From assembly GCF_001280435.1 (NCBI RefSeq), contig NZ_LBIP01000018.1:186001-250000 (forward strand): a DNA stretch of 64,000 bases, read 5' to 3'. The notes under the pieces were generated by a model. The model was not told the origin of the DNA, searched no databases, and worked only from the letters and a program-made list of their open reading frames with translations. The translations under genes were made by a program, and so were the position numbers. Each line of letters opens with the position of its first letter. Positions within the stretch are counted from its first letter, which is position 1. This document shows positions 18,172 to 27,547 of the stretch, piece after piece. The stretch comes from Mangrovimonas xylaniphaga (lineage in GTDB: Bacteria; Bacteroidota; Bacteroidia; Flavobacteriales; Flavobacteriaceae).

Positions 18172-19809
18172 ATGATCTCGATAGATAATTTAGCAGTAGA
18201 ATTTAACGGAACCACTTTATTTAAAGATGTTTCCTTTGTGATTAACCCAACCGATAAGATTGCCCTAATGGGAAAAAACGGTGCGGGAAAATCTACCATG
18301 ATGAAAATTATCGCTGGAGCACAAAAAGCCACTAGAGGTCATGTGCGTAGCCCTAAAGATGCTGTGATTGCTTACTTGCCTCAGCATTTGTTGACTGAGG
18401 ATAATTGTACAGTGTTTGAAGAGGCTGCTAAAGCATTTAAGCATGTGTTTGCTATGCGTGATGAAATGGATGCCCTTAACAAGGAATTGGAAACCAGAAC
18501 CGATTATGAAAGTGAGGCATACATGAAAATTATTGAACGAGTTGCCGATCTTGGAGAGAAGTACTATGCTTTGGAGGAAGTGAACTATGATGCCGAGGTT
18601 GAAAAGGCCTTAAAGGGATTAGGTTTTAAGCAGGAAGATTTTAAAAGACAGACCAAAGAGTTTAGTGGTGGATGGCGTATGCGAATTGAGTTGGCTAAAA
18701 TCTTGCTTCAAAAACCGGATTTGATCCTTTTGGATGAGCCTACCAACCATATCGATATTGAATCTGTGATTTGGTTAGAGGATTTCTTGGTGAATAAAGC
18801 CAATGCGGTTTTGGTGATTTCTCACGACAAGGCCTTTATCGATAATATTACCAACAGAACCATTGAGGTAACCATGGGTCGTATTTATGATTATAAGGCC
18901 AACTATTCTCATTACTTACAATTACGAGAAGAGAGACGCGCTCATCAATTAAAAGCTTATCAAGAACAGCAAAAGTTTATTGCTGATAATATGGCGTTTA
19001 TAGAACGTTTCAAAGGAACATTCTCCAAAACCAATCAAGTATCTTCTCGTGAGCGTATGCTGGAAAAATTGGAAATTATTGAGGTGGATGAAATCGATAC
19101 CTCAGCATTAAAATTACGTTTCCCACCAGCGCCTCGTTCAGGGGATTATCCTGTAACAGTTAAGGAAGTATCCAAAGCCTATGGGGATAAGGTGGTGTTT
19201 CGAGATGCCAGTATGTCCATTTCAAGAGGTGAGAAGGTATGTTTTGTAGGGCGAAATGGAGAAGGAAAATCTACCATGATCAAGGCCATTTTAGATGAAA
19301 TAGAGGTTGAAGGAACTTGCCAATTGGGACATAACGTAAAAGTAGGATACTTTGCCCAAAACCAAGCGTCTTTATTGGATAACGAAATGACCATTTTCCA
19401 AACCGTGGATGAAGTAGCGCAAGGAGAAATTCGCACCCAAATCAAGAATATTTTGGGGCGTTTTATGTTCTCTGGTGAGGATATCGATAAAAAAGTGGGC
19501 GTGCTTTCAGGTGGAGAGAAAACTCGTTTGGCAATGGTAAAATTATTGTTGGAACCTGTGAACCTTCTGATTCTGGATGAGCCTACCAATCACTTGGATT
19601 TGAAATCTAAAGAGGTGTTGAAGGAAGCTCTTTTGGACTTCGACGGAACAATGATTCTAGTATCCCACGATCGTGATTTCCTTCAAGGTTTGTCGCAAAA
19701 AGTATTTGAATTCAAGGATCAACGAGTAATTGAGCATTTTGAAACTATTGATGCCTTTTTGGAACGCAATCGCATTGAGAGAATTGCCGATATTCAACTC
19801 ATGAAATAA
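18172..19809 (+). CDS. ABC-F family ATPase (ribosome-associated)
   Basis: 545 residues, no membrane segments. Two ABC domains: Walker A GKNGAGKST (34-42) and GRNGEGKST (near 361), with signature FSGGWRMR and LSGGEKTR and Walker B LLDEPTNH in both. Between them is a charged linker of the ABC-F type (about residues 245-300, YLQLREERRAHQ). ABC-F proteins bind the ribosomal E site and adjust translation or confer antibiotic resistance; the linker length and soluble form suggest a YbiT-like or Uup-like housekeeping factor, not an exporter ATPase. A TACCTTCG box upstream at 18145-18152 is a near match to the -7 element. Confidence 0.93.
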   Translation: MISIDNLAVEFNGTTLFKDVSFVINPTDKIALMGKNGAGKSTMMKIIAGAQKATRGHVRSPKDAVIAYLPQHLLTEDNCTVFEEAAKAFKHVFAMRDEMDALNKELETRTDYESEAYMKIIERVADLGEKYYALEEVNYDAEVEKALKGLGFKQEDFKRQTKEFSGGWRMRIELAKILLQKPDLILLDEPTNHIDIESVIWLEDFLVNKANAVLVISHDKAFIDNITNRTIEVTMGRIYDYKANYSHYLQLREERRAHQLKAYQEQQKFIADNMAFIERFKGTFSKTNQVSSRERMLEKLEIIEVDEIDTSALKLRFPPAPRSGDYPVTVKEVSKAYGDKVVFRDASMSISRGEKVCFVGRNGEGKSTMIKAILDEIEVEGTCQLGHNVKVGYFAQNQASLLDNEMTIFQTVDEVAQGEIRTQIKNILGRFMFSGEDIDKKVGVLSGGEKTRLAMVKLLLEPVNLLILDEPTNHLDLKSKEVLKEALLDFDGTMILVSHDRDFLQGLSQKVFEFKDQRVIEHFETIDAFLERNRIERIADIQLMK

Positions 19810-19815
19810 AATTGT

Positions 19816-20370
19816 TTAGGTATTGAGCTTCCTGATTACCCTTGCAGGATTGCCAACCGCCAAAACATCTGCAGGCATATCTTTAGTGACTACGGAGCCA
19901 GCACCAATAACGGTTCTGTCTCCAATGGTTACACCTGGACAAATGGTGGCATGTCCTCCAATCCAACATTCCTCCCCAATGGTTACGGGTTTACAGTCTT
20001 CCCAAACCCTGCGCTCTTCAATGTTTAGAGGATGTTGTGCCGTATAGATATGTACACCAGGCGCAATTAAGGTTTTTTTGCCAATGGTTACCCTGGCTCC
20101 ATCTAGGATGACGGCGCCAAAATTGACAAATACGCCTTCACCTGCAAAGATATGTTCGCCATAATCGCAATAGAAGGGAGGTTCTAAATGAATGTCTTTT
20201 GCCGAATTTGGACAAAGCTCATTAATGTTCTCCTGAAATTTATCGGTGTAGTATTCGGTGACATTTAGTTTATGAAGAATACGCTTGACTTTGGTTCTTA
20301 AATCAATCATTTCTTTACAATGTGCATCATAGGGCTCTCCTGCCATCATTTTTTCTCTTTCAGTTTTCAT
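19816..20370 (-). CDS. Sugar O-acetyltransferase (maltose/galactoside acetyltransferase type)
   Basis: 184 residues, left-handed beta-helix (LbH) acyltransferase of the LacA/Maa family. Seen: the N-terminal Maa region MKTEREKMMAGEPYD, ICPGVTIGDRTVIGAGS hexapeptide repeats near the end, and GEECWIGGHATI with the catalytic His. It uses acetyl-CoA to acetylate sugar hydroxyls; the real acceptor is unknown. It converges on the ABC-F gene with only 6 bases between stops, and no terminator is visible there. The hutD-like gene lies upstream on the same strand. Confidence 0.93.
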   Translation of the reverse strand: MKTEREKMMAGEPYDAHCKEMIDLRTKVKRILHKLNVTEYYTDKFQENINELCPNSAKDIHLEPPFYCDYGEHIFAGEGVFVNFGAVILDGARVTIGKKTLIAPGVHIYTAQHPLNIEERRVWEDCKPVTIGEECWIGGHATICPGVTIGDRTVIGAGSVVTKDMPADVLAVGNPARVIRKLNT

Positions 20371-20428
20371 AGGAAGTCAAATAAATTTAGTGAGATTATT
20401 AATTGATTTTGAATAACAAAAAACGTTT

Positions 20429-21037
20429 CTAATCCTTTGCAATTTCTATAACAACCCCAAAGCAATTGGCATTAGCAAACAGAGACAAGGTTGTTGCAAT
20501 AGGATCTTTAAAACAAAATAGATGGCCTTTTTGCAAGTTCACCTGCTGGTCTTCAAAGAAGATACTTAAAGAACCTTTGTCGAGGTACAATCCGAAAAAG
20601 GAAGCCGTTTTATCTATCTCCAAATTTGTTCGCTTATAGAGTTTCAAATCCAAAGCAGTGAGTTTCCCTATGATGTCTTTGGAAGTCATTAGGTTGAAAT
20701 CTGTACAACTCCCTTTGGAAGTGGTTGTCCAATCTCCGTCAAAGCAATCAATGTCTCCTTCATTAAGTGTAACGCTATGATGATTTTGATGCTCTAAGGT
20801 AACATTGCCTTCCAAAACCATCAATTGGCGGGAGATGCCTGGTAGTCTGGTAAATTCTGAAGTTTCCACATCTACAGTAGCTGTACTCAATCTGAAATCA
20901 AAATCCATTGCTCGATAAGAAGCTTCAGGGGGAAAGATACATAGTTCTGTTGTGCTGCCGCCACTCCAAGGTTTGGAGGTGAAATTGTCCGGCATATAAA
21001 TACTGTAATTCAATGTTTTTAAATTTAGCTGATTCAT
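20429..21037 (-). CDS. HutD/Ves family protein
   Basis: 202 residues, cupin-like beta-barrel fold. The PWSGGSTTELCIFP motif (about residues 22-36), the block RLPGISRQLMVLEGNV and the DIDCFDGD segment are typical of HutD (also called Ves in E. coli). In other bacteria HutD sits with histidine utilisation genes, but none are here: it lies 8 bases after an M20 amidohydrolase gene. Its biochemical function is not established; a ligand-sensing role for histidine breakdown intermediates has been proposed. Cytoplasmic, no signal peptide. Confidence 0.87.
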   Translation of the reverse strand: MNQLNLKTLNYSIYMPDNFTSKPWSGGSTTELCIFPPEASYRAMDFDFRLSTATVDVETSEFTRLPGISRQLMVLEGNVTLEHQNHHSVTLNEGDIDCFDGDWTTTSKGSCTDFNLMTSKDIIGKLTALDLKLYKRTNLEIDKTASFFGLYLDKGSLSIFFEDQQVNLQKGHLFCFKDPIATTLSLFANANCFGVVIEIAKD

Positions 21038-21045
21038 AGTATGGT

Positions 21046-22470
21046 TTATTTGCGATAGTCTAAAGCTGGTTGCCGGTTTCCTAAAAGGGCTTCATATTTA
21101 AAATCTGTTCCGCGCCTTTGGTTAAACTCTGTACGGATGTCTTTCAATAATTCTGGAGAAGTGTATAAATCTATGGCAGACAATGCCAATGTTTTGGCGG
21201 CTACCATCATGCCTTTAAAGCCAATACTGCTGCCTCCAGCTGCAACGGCCTGCCAACTATGTGCTGGCGTTCCGGGTACCCAAGTTGCCGTTCTAATTTG
21301 GCTTAAGGGCACGGCCCAACTAACGTCGGCTGTATCGGCAGAAGCTTTTCCATAGGTAAAGGCCATTGGTTGGATGATTTCTGCCTTATCCAAAGGTTCT
21401 GGTTTGGAAAGTGTTTTTTGAATAGCTTTGGCAAAATCTAATTCGTTTTGATTATAGTGGATACCTCCAACCAAAGTAAGGTTATCATGCATGATTTTAG
21501 CTAAGGCCTCATTGGGGAGTTTATCATAAGTACCACCAATAATTTCGTAGGCCATGTTAGTTTCTGTACCCAAAGCGGCCCCTTCCGCAGCTTTTACAAT
21601 TCTGTTCCATACATTTTTGACTTCATCTCTATTAGCATTTCGGACCACATAGTAAACCTCAGCTTCGGCAGGGACAATGTTGGGCGCATCACCTCCTTTA
21701 GTAATGACATAGTGTATACGCGTGGATTCCGTGGTGTGTTCTCGTAATAAATTTACCATCATGTTCATGCTTTCAACAGCATCTAGGGCCGATCTCCCCA
21801 GTTCGGGGGCAGCGGCAGCATGAGCAGATGTTCCTTTAAATCTGAATTTTCCGGAAATGGTAGCCAAATTGGTGCTGGGGTTGGAATTGTTTTCATTATA
21901 AGGGTGCCAGGTCAATACGGCATCTACATCATTAAACAAACCCGCTCTCACCATATACACTTTCCCTGAACCACCTTCTTCTGCAGGGGTGCCGTAGTAG
22001 CGTATGGTTCCTGAAGTATTGGTGGTTTGCAGCCAATCTTTAACAGCTATAGCTGCTGCAAGAGCTCCAGTTCCAAATAAATGGTGACCGCAGGCTTGGC
22101 CGGGGGCACCTTCAACTCTTGGTTGTTGGTAAGGAACCGCTTCCTGTGACATTCCCGGAAGGGCATCAAATTCTCCCAATACTGCAATTACAGGACTTCC
22201 AGAGCCATAGCTAGCCACAAAAGCAGTAGGAATATTAGCGACTCCTTTTTCAATGGAAAACCCTGCTTTGTTGAGTTCGTTTTGCAATAGTGCTGCACTG
22301 CGTTCTTCCAAATAACCCAATTCCGGTTCTTCCCATAATTGCTTCGCAATCTCAGAATAATAGGCTTGTTTGCCATCCATATTTTTTATGACGTCTTGTT
22401 TTTGTGTCTGAGCAGAACCTGTGATATGAATGAAACAGAGGAGGAATATAAACTGCAGTTTTGTGTTCAT
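21046..22470 (-). CDS. Exported M20 family amidohydrolase (AbgB-like)
   Basis: 474 residues, signal peptide at 1-20 (GSAQ end). The order GEFDALPG (about 92), GQACGHHLFGTGA (about 124) with its paired His residues, and the HPYNENN block (about 190) is that of the AbgB subgroup of M20D peptidases, which hydrolyse p-aminobenzoyl-glutamate and similar amides. The dimerisation domain lies around residues 205-320. A Sec signal makes the enzyme periplasmic, unlike E. coli AbgB. Transcribed with HutD and probably the acetyltransferase. Confidence 0.92.
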   Translation of the reverse strand: MNTKLQFIFLLCFIHITGSAQTQKQDVIKNMDGKQAYYSEIAKQLWEEPELGYLEERSAALLQNELNKAGFSIEKGVANIPTAFVASYGSGSPVIAVLGEFDALPGMSQEAVPYQQPRVEGAPGQACGHHLFGTGALAAAIAVKDWLQTTNTSGTIRYYGTPAEEGGSGKVYMVRAGLFNDVDAVLTWHPYNENNSNPSTNLATISGKFRFKGTSAHAAAAPELGRSALDAVESMNMMVNLLREHTTESTRIHYVITKGGDAPNIVPAEAEVYYVVRNANRDEVKNVWNRIVKAAEGAALGTETNMAYEIIGGTYDKLPNEALAKIMHDNLTLVGGIHYNQNELDFAKAIQKTLSKPEPLDKAEIIQPMAFTYGKASADTADVSWAVPLSQIRTATWVPGTPAHSWQAVAAGGSSIGFKGMMVAAKTLALSAIDLYTSPELLKDIRTEFNQRRGTDFKYEALLGNRQPALDYRK

Positions 22471-22576
22471 ATTGATTAGTGATGTTTGAATTAGCCTATG
22501 TCTAAGATAATGAAAACGAACGAGTTTGTTTTATGAAGTTCCTAATTTATATTAATTGAAAGGCAATACATAAGGA

Positions 22577-22604
22577 TAAAAAGAAAGGCGCCAATAGGCG
22601 CCCT
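22577..22604 (-). terminator. Terminator of the outer-membrane barrel gene
   Basis: GGCGCC (22587-22592) and GGCGCC (22597-22602) pair across AATA, extended by AAA/TTT. On the minus strand the stem is followed by TTTCTTTTTAT. Confidence 0.8.
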
Positions 22605-22631
22605 TTAAGAGATAATTGTATTTCTTTAGTT

Positions 22632-23852
22632 TTAAAATAGGTTATATCCAAAAATAAAGGACCAGCTATTATAGCTTGAAGTCCAGTTTTGATAACTTTC
22701 TAACACATTACCTTTTTCAATGTACCTTATTTCAAAACTGTATTTGTTGTGATATTTAAAACCTGCTCCAAGAGCAAAGTTTGCATAGGAAATGATATGC
22801 ATCCCTCTTAAATCCGCACCATTTAATTTAAATTCAATGTAATCTTTTTTGGTGCCCACTTCATATATAAAAGCAGTATTAAGAAACAGTTTGGATTTTG
22901 GATTTAAATGAAAATAGTGTCTTACTCCAATGGGTAGTTCAACTGAGACATAGTTTACCTTGGCTGTAATATTACCACTGGTTACACTAGTGGATTCATA
23001 AGTTTTTTCAGTTTTATAAGAATGGTAAGTTGGTTCAAAAAATAGTGCCCATTTATTTTTGTTGATGGGAAAAACGAATTCAGTTTCTATACCAAAACTA
23101 GGATTGAATTGGGAGTCGAATTCAGTTTCCTTGAAATCGTTAAAAGTATTGTCAATTTCAAAAGAGGAAAAATTCAATCTAGGTCTTAGGTTTATACTAA
23201 ATTCACCTCGACTTTGTCTTTTGTATACAGTAGATGTTGAATTTTGACAAGAGTTATATGCTACAAAAAAAGCACTTAAATCTTTTTGGTTATATTCTAA
23301 TTTTCTGATTTTCTCTATTGTAAAATCAGGACATGTTAAGTTAATTCTTAACTGTTCTTTAAATTCATTGTTGTCTTGAGTTTTATATTCGGAAACCTTA
23401 AAGGTTTTATAGATTAGTTGAGTTATTGGGTCGTTCATTTTATTGAAGAAATAACGTCTTAGCTTTCCGTCTACATAAGAAAATAAATTGGCATTACCCT
23501 CAACTAGAACCTTTAAGAAAAGCTCTTTTGTTTCAAGAATTGGAGATCTATTATAGTCTAAATTCTCTAAGCTAACTTTAGAAACATCTATAGCTACAGT
23601 TCTCTTGATGTACTTAAAAGAGTTGTATATTCCAAATTCTTTAACAGATTCAAGAGTTCCTGTTTTTACATCCCCTTCAAGCCTATGCTTATATTTAAAT
23701 TCTGAAGGAGAGTTTTTCCAATCACTATTTTTTATATAACATTCAATTTTGTTGCCAGTATTATCAATATAATAGCCCTGTTCAAAAGTGATTTGGGAGA
23801 AGGCTCTGATACTAAAAAAAACAAGTAGAGAACAAAGTAAGTGGTGCTTCAT
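22632..23852 (-). CDS. Outer-membrane beta-barrel candidate of unknown function
   Basis: 406 residues with a signal peptide (1-19, AFSQ). The N-terminal half (to about 215) is soluble and shows no known motif; the C-terminal half (about 220-406) is a string of amphipathic beta-strands with the pattern of an outer-membrane barrel of about eight strands, ending in Phe (NLF). This layout is common in Bacteroidota proteins with an extracellular or periplasmic N-terminal part. Single gene with its own -7 element and terminator. Function not recognised. Confidence 0.75.
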   Translation of the reverse strand: MKHHLLCSLLVFFSIRAFSQITFEQGYYIDNTGNKIECYIKNSDWKNSPSEFKYKHRLEGDVKTGTLESVKEFGIYNSFKYIKRTVAIDVSKVSLENLDYNRSPILETKELFLKVLVEGNANLFSYVDGKLRRYFFNKMNDPITQLIYKTFKVSEYKTQDNNEFKEQLRINLTCPDFTIEKIRKLEYNQKDLSAFFVAYNSCQNSTSTVYKRQSRGEFSINLRPRLNFSSFEIDNTFNDFKETEFDSQFNPSFGIETEFVFPINKNKWALFFEPTYHSYKTEKTYESTSVTSGNITAKVNYVSVELPIGVRHYFHLNPKSKLFLNTAFIYEVGTKKDYIEFKLNGADLRGMHIISYANFALGAGFKYHNKYSFEIRYIEKGNVLESYQNWTSSYNSWSFIFGYNLF

Positions 23853-23891
23853 TTTTTTTGTCTAGTTTGGTTTTGGGTTGTTTAAAGCCGC

Positions 23892-23899
23892 CAAATTTA
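23892..23899 (-). promoter_or_regulatory. -7 promoter element of the barrel gene
   Basis: Minus strand TAAATTTG matches TAnnTTTG; transcript start near 23886, leader about 34 bases. The rest of the gap to 24053 holds the terminator of the upstream amidohydrolase. Confidence 0.45.
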
Positions 23900-23999
23900 G
23901 TTAAAAGCAGATGAAAGTAAAACGAAAGAAGACTTAATGGAATGGGAAATATTGTATCTATTTAATTGCTAAAAGATAAGGTATTTTATTTTACAAATA

Positions 24000-24027
24000 A
24001 AATACCCCCAACCAAAGTTGAGGGTAT
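24000..24027 (-). terminator. Terminator of the lipoprotein amidohydrolase gene
   Basis: ATACCCCCAAC and GTTGAGGGTAT form an eleven-pair stem with one mismatch and a four-base loop, followed on the minus strand by TTTTATTTG. Confidence 0.75.
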
Positions 24028-24053
24028 ATTACTGTAACAATGACAAGGAAAAA

Positions 24054-25787
24054 TTACTTCTTATAAACCGTATTTCCTTCTTTAATGGTTTCAAGGACTT
24101 GGATATCCTTAATGCTCATAGGGTCAATTTTTAAAGGGTTTTGGTCCAAAATTACCAAGTCAGCTAATTTCCCTGCTTTTAAGGTGCCTTTGGAATCTTC
24201 TTCAAAGTATTGATGGGCGGCCCATTTGGTAAGGGAGCATAAACCAATGTATGGACTTACTCTTTCATCTGGTCCTATAATATCTCCAGATCTACTCACT
24301 CTATTTACGGTAGTATGTAAAATCATGATACTGCTAGGTAAGGCCACAGGGGCATCGTGGTGTTCGGTGAAAATCATGCCTTTTTTCAAAGCTGTTGCCG
24401 TTGGGGATATTTTGTAAGCGCGTTCTTTTCCTAAGGTTTCATCGCGGTGCCAATCACCCCAATAATAGGTGTGCATGCTAAAAAAAGAGGGAGACATGCC
24501 TAATGCTTTCATTTGATCCAATTGATCAAAACGTACGGTTTGGGAATGAATCATTACAGGACGTCTGTCTTTCTGTCCATAAGTTTCTGTGGCTTTTGTA
24601 ACGGCTTTTATCAATTGGTCACCTGAAGCATCGCCATTACAGTGCGTTAAAATTTGCCAATTATGGGCATAGGCCGAATCTACAAATCTTGTAACTTCCG
24701 TATCTTCCTTGATGGCAGGATAGCCTCTGTAGTCTTTAGATTTTCCTGGAGGAGGTACTACATAGGGTTTGGTTAACCAAGCGGTTTTTCCTTGAGGAGA
24801 ACCATCCAAAGACAGTTTTACACCGGCTATTCTGTAATGATTGGTATAATGATCGCTATCGCCATTAGCCAACATATAATCCATTTGAGATTGTATATCT
24901 GGATAGGCCGCTACATCTACAGGGAGTTCATTTCTATTGGCCAAGGTTTTCCAAGTTTCACAATTGTCAGAGGTTGCTCTTCCTTCTTGTACGGTAGTAT
25001 AACCAAACTTAATATAGGCTTCTATACCTGCTTTGGCGATAAGTTCATTGGCTTTCGTGTCTAAAGTCGACATAAACTTTATTAGGGGAATAAAACTAGC
25101 CATTTCTTCCAATACGCCGTTGGGAATATCGGTGCCTTCTTCTCTTCTAATAGAACCTCCTGCGGGATCTTGGACACCTGCTATATAACCTGCCGCATCC
25201 AAACCCTTATGGTTGGTGGAGGCCAAATGGCCTGATTGGTGAATGATAAAAACAGGTACTTCGGTGGAAACTTTATCTAAATCATCCGCTGTTGGATGTC
25301 TTTTTTCCTTTAATTGAGAATCATCATATCCAAACCCTACGATGGCTCCGTATTTTGAAATGGCTTCGGTGTTTTTAGCCTTCCAATCATTGAGTAGGCG
25401 TATGATATCGTCGATGCTTTTGCCTTCTCCGTCTGGTGCTGGTAACAGATTGGCTGATACGGCTTGAAATCCGGCATTCCAAGCATGACCATGACCATCC
25501 ATAAACCCAGGAAGTAAGGTATGCTCATCAAGATTAATCATTTTATGGCCAGGTCCAGCCACAGTCATCGCCTCGTTACTATTCCCTGCAAAGGCAATTT
25601 TTCCATCTTTTACAACAAGAGCTTCCACATACTCAGGTGTGTCACCTTCCATGGTAATAATGTCTCCATTGTAATAAACTGTAGCATTGGAAGTTTCAGA
25701 AGAATTAGGTGTTTCTGTTTTGGTTTCTTTACAGGATGTTGTTAATAAAGTTCCTACTAACAACAAAAGCAGCATCTTTAGTTTCAT
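24054..25787 (-). CDS. Lipoprotein amidohydrolase (YtcJ-like, amidohydrolase_3)
   Basis: 577 residues. The N-terminus is a lipoprotein signal with TTSC, so Cys19 should be lipidated. The metal-binding HGHAWNAG motif (about residue 100) after LLPGFMDG marks the amidohydrolase TIM barrel; later His residues (MIHSQ near 390, TEHHD near 468) fit metal ligands. The C-terminal composite beta domain holds the LADLVILDQNPL block. The family hydrolyses amides and related bonds with unclear natural substrates. The location is envelope-attached, which is unusual for YtcJ-type enzymes but common in this phylum. Single gene. Confidence 0.9.
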   Translation of the reverse strand: MKLKMLLLLLVGTLLTTSCKETKTETPNSSETSNATVYYNGDIITMEGDTPEYVEALVVKDGKIAFAGNSNEAMTVAGPGHKMINLDEHTLLPGFMDGHGHAWNAGFQAVSANLLPAPDGEGKSIDDIIRLLNDWKAKNTEAISKYGAIVGFGYDDSQLKEKRHPTADDLDKVSTEVPVFIIHQSGHLASTNHKGLDAAGYIAGVQDPAGGSIRREEGTDIPNGVLEEMASFIPLIKFMSTLDTKANELIAKAGIEAYIKFGYTTVQEGRATSDNCETWKTLANRNELPVDVAAYPDIQSQMDYMLANGDSDHYTNHYRIAGVKLSLDGSPQGKTAWLTKPYVVPPPGKSKDYRGYPAIKEDTEVTRFVDSAYAHNWQILTHCNGDASGDQLIKAVTKATETYGQKDRRPVMIHSQTVRFDQLDQMKALGMSPSFFSMHTYYWGDWHRDETLGKERAYKISPTATALKKGMIFTEHHDAPVALPSSIMILHTTVNRVSRSGDIIGPDERVSPYIGLCSLTKWAAHQYFEEDSKGTLKAGKLADLVILDQNPLKIDPMSIKDIQVLETIKEGNTVYKK

Positions 25788-26064
25788 TGAATTTTGGTTT
25801 TTAGTGATGGCATTCTCAATACCAGTTGGAATGTAGGTAAAGGCTATTCCTTGTACTAAGATACTTTATCTGCAGTTTTTTAACAACTTGAATTTTAAAT
25901 TGTTGCGAATATTTTGTTGATAATGTTTGAGATTGAATGGTATTCGGTTGTTTAGTGATCTCCTGAAAATGAGTATCTTTAAACTTTCTGAGATATTTCC
26001 AATGAAATGAGGGATATCATCTAGGGCGACATTTTAATTTCAGAACTTTGTAGAAACATTTGCC

Positions 26065-27531
26065 ATGGGTACTAAAGATCTTCAAGCAATGGTTCAAGAA
26101 TTGGATGCAATCCTTGAAAAAATGCACCTTGACAGACAGGCTTTTTCCGAAAGATTGGAGCAGATACATCCCAATCATCAAAAAAGTGCCTTGAACTTAG
26201 TCAATTATTTATCACTAAGATCTTTTGATTTACGCAATCTACAATACGCTCTGGGAGTGTTGGGAATGTCTCGTTTGGCAAGGGCAGAGGCCCATACGGA
26301 GGCCAGTGTTAAAATCACCCGCTTTTATTTGTCCAAATTACTAGATGAGCCAAGTAAATGGCCTCAGAAGTATACGGTTTCAATTGAAGAGAGTGACAAG
26401 ATCCTAGCTAAAAATACCAAGCTTTTATTTGGAGAACCTCCACGAAACAGAAAGCAGCGTATTATGGTGACCATGCCAGGGTTTACTGCTGAAGATCCGC
26501 AATATGTGGAGCAGATGATTCAAAGGGGCATGAAGATTGCCAGAATTAATTGTGCCCATGATTCGCAGGAAGATTGGTTGCATATTATTAAGCACATTAA
26601 AGCTGCCGATGCCGAACTAGGCAAACGTACCATTATAGCTATGGATATTGGTGGTCCAAAAATACGCACGGGTGAAATGAAAAAGCCCATTGTGTTAAGA
26701 GAAGGGGATACGCTGATGCTGTCCAAAACCCCTATGATGGCCAAAAAATCCAAAAAAGGAAAAGAGCCTTGCATAGTATCCTGTACTTTACCCGAGGTAT
26801 TTGCTTATATAAAAGAAGGAGAACGGGTGTATTTTGATGATGGTGCCATTAAAGGAACCATCTCAGAATTGAATAATGAAGTTGCCACGATTAAAATTTT
26901 ACGTGCCGGAGAAAAAGGTTCCAAATTGAAACCAGATAAAGGGATTAATTTTCCTGATTCCAATTTAGATATTCGCGGCTTGACCCAAACCGATAAAGAG
27001 AACCTAAAGTTTATTGCTGAATACGCCGATATTGTCAATTTTTCATTTGTCAACACTGTTGAGGACGTTAAAGAAATGCACAATTACCTAAAGGGACTAG
27101 GTGTTTTGGAATCCCTGGGGATTATCTATAAAATAGAAACACAGGGCGCCTACAATCAGTTAAGCGCTATTTTGTTGGAAGCCATGAAAGCTCCTAAAGT
27201 AGGGGTGATGATTGCCAGAGGAGATTTGGCTATCGAGACCAGTTGGGAAAACATGGGCTATATCCAAAAGGAAATGTTGGCCCTTTGCAATGCGTGCCAT
27301 ATCCCTATTGTTTGGGCGACACAGGTATTGGAAAATTTAGCAAAAAAAGGCTTGCCAAGCCGTTCTGAAATTACAGATGCCGTAACAGCTACCAAAGCAG
27401 AGTGTATCATGTTGAACAAAGGCCCGCATATTCTACGAGCTATAGACATGTTGGATCAAATTATTCAGCATATGGAACCTTATCAGGATAAAAATGCGCC
27501 TTTGCTCCCCAAGTTGCAGAAGTTGAAATAA
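26065..27531 (+). CDS. Variant pyruvate kinase with extra N-terminal region and no C-terminal domain
   Basis: 488 residues. The pyruvate kinase barrel starts only near residue 131 (IMVTMPG in place of the usual TIGP). Phosphate and substrate site ARINCAHD (159-166), nucleotide site MDIGGPKIRTG (193-203), KIET (Lys and Mg-binding Glu) and ARGDLAIE (Mg-binding Asp) are all present, and WATQVL matches TATQML. Changes: Ser to Ala in the RxNFSH motif and Thr-Lys to Ile-Gly in DTKGP. The first 130 residues are helical and unrelated to standard pyruvate kinase; the usual regulatory C-terminal domain of about 120 residues is missing. Catalysis is plausible but allosteric control must differ. Confidence 0.85.
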   Translation: MGTKDLQAMVQELDAILEKMHLDRQAFSERLEQIHPNHQKSALNLVNYLSLRSFDLRNLQYALGVLGMSRLARAEAHTEASVKITRFYLSKLLDEPSKWPQKYTVSIEESDKILAKNTKLLFGEPPRNRKQRIMVTMPGFTAEDPQYVEQMIQRGMKIARINCAHDSQEDWLHIIKHIKAADAELGKRTIIAMDIGGPKIRTGEMKKPIVLREGDTLMLSKTPMMAKKSKKGKEPCIVSCTLPEVFAYIKEGERVYFDDGAIKGTISELNNEVATIKILRAGEKGSKLKPDKGINFPDSNLDIRGLTQTDKENLKFIAEYADIVNFSFVNTVEDVKEMHNYLKGLGVLESLGIIYKIETQGAYNQLSAILLEAMKAPKVGVMIARGDLAIETSWENMGYIQKEMLALCNACHIPIVWATQVLENLAKKGLPSRSEITDAVTATKAECIMLNKGPHILRAIDMLDQIIQHMEPYQDKNAPLLPKLQKLK

Positions 27532-27547
27532 GGTTATTTAAGGGATG

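Noticed and set aside
25788-26064. tRNA, small RNA or small gene in the longest gene-free gap
   Set aside because: No cloverleaf, no coding potential and no hairpin with a U-tract seen; the 277 bases appear to hold only a weak promoter box (GAACTTTG).
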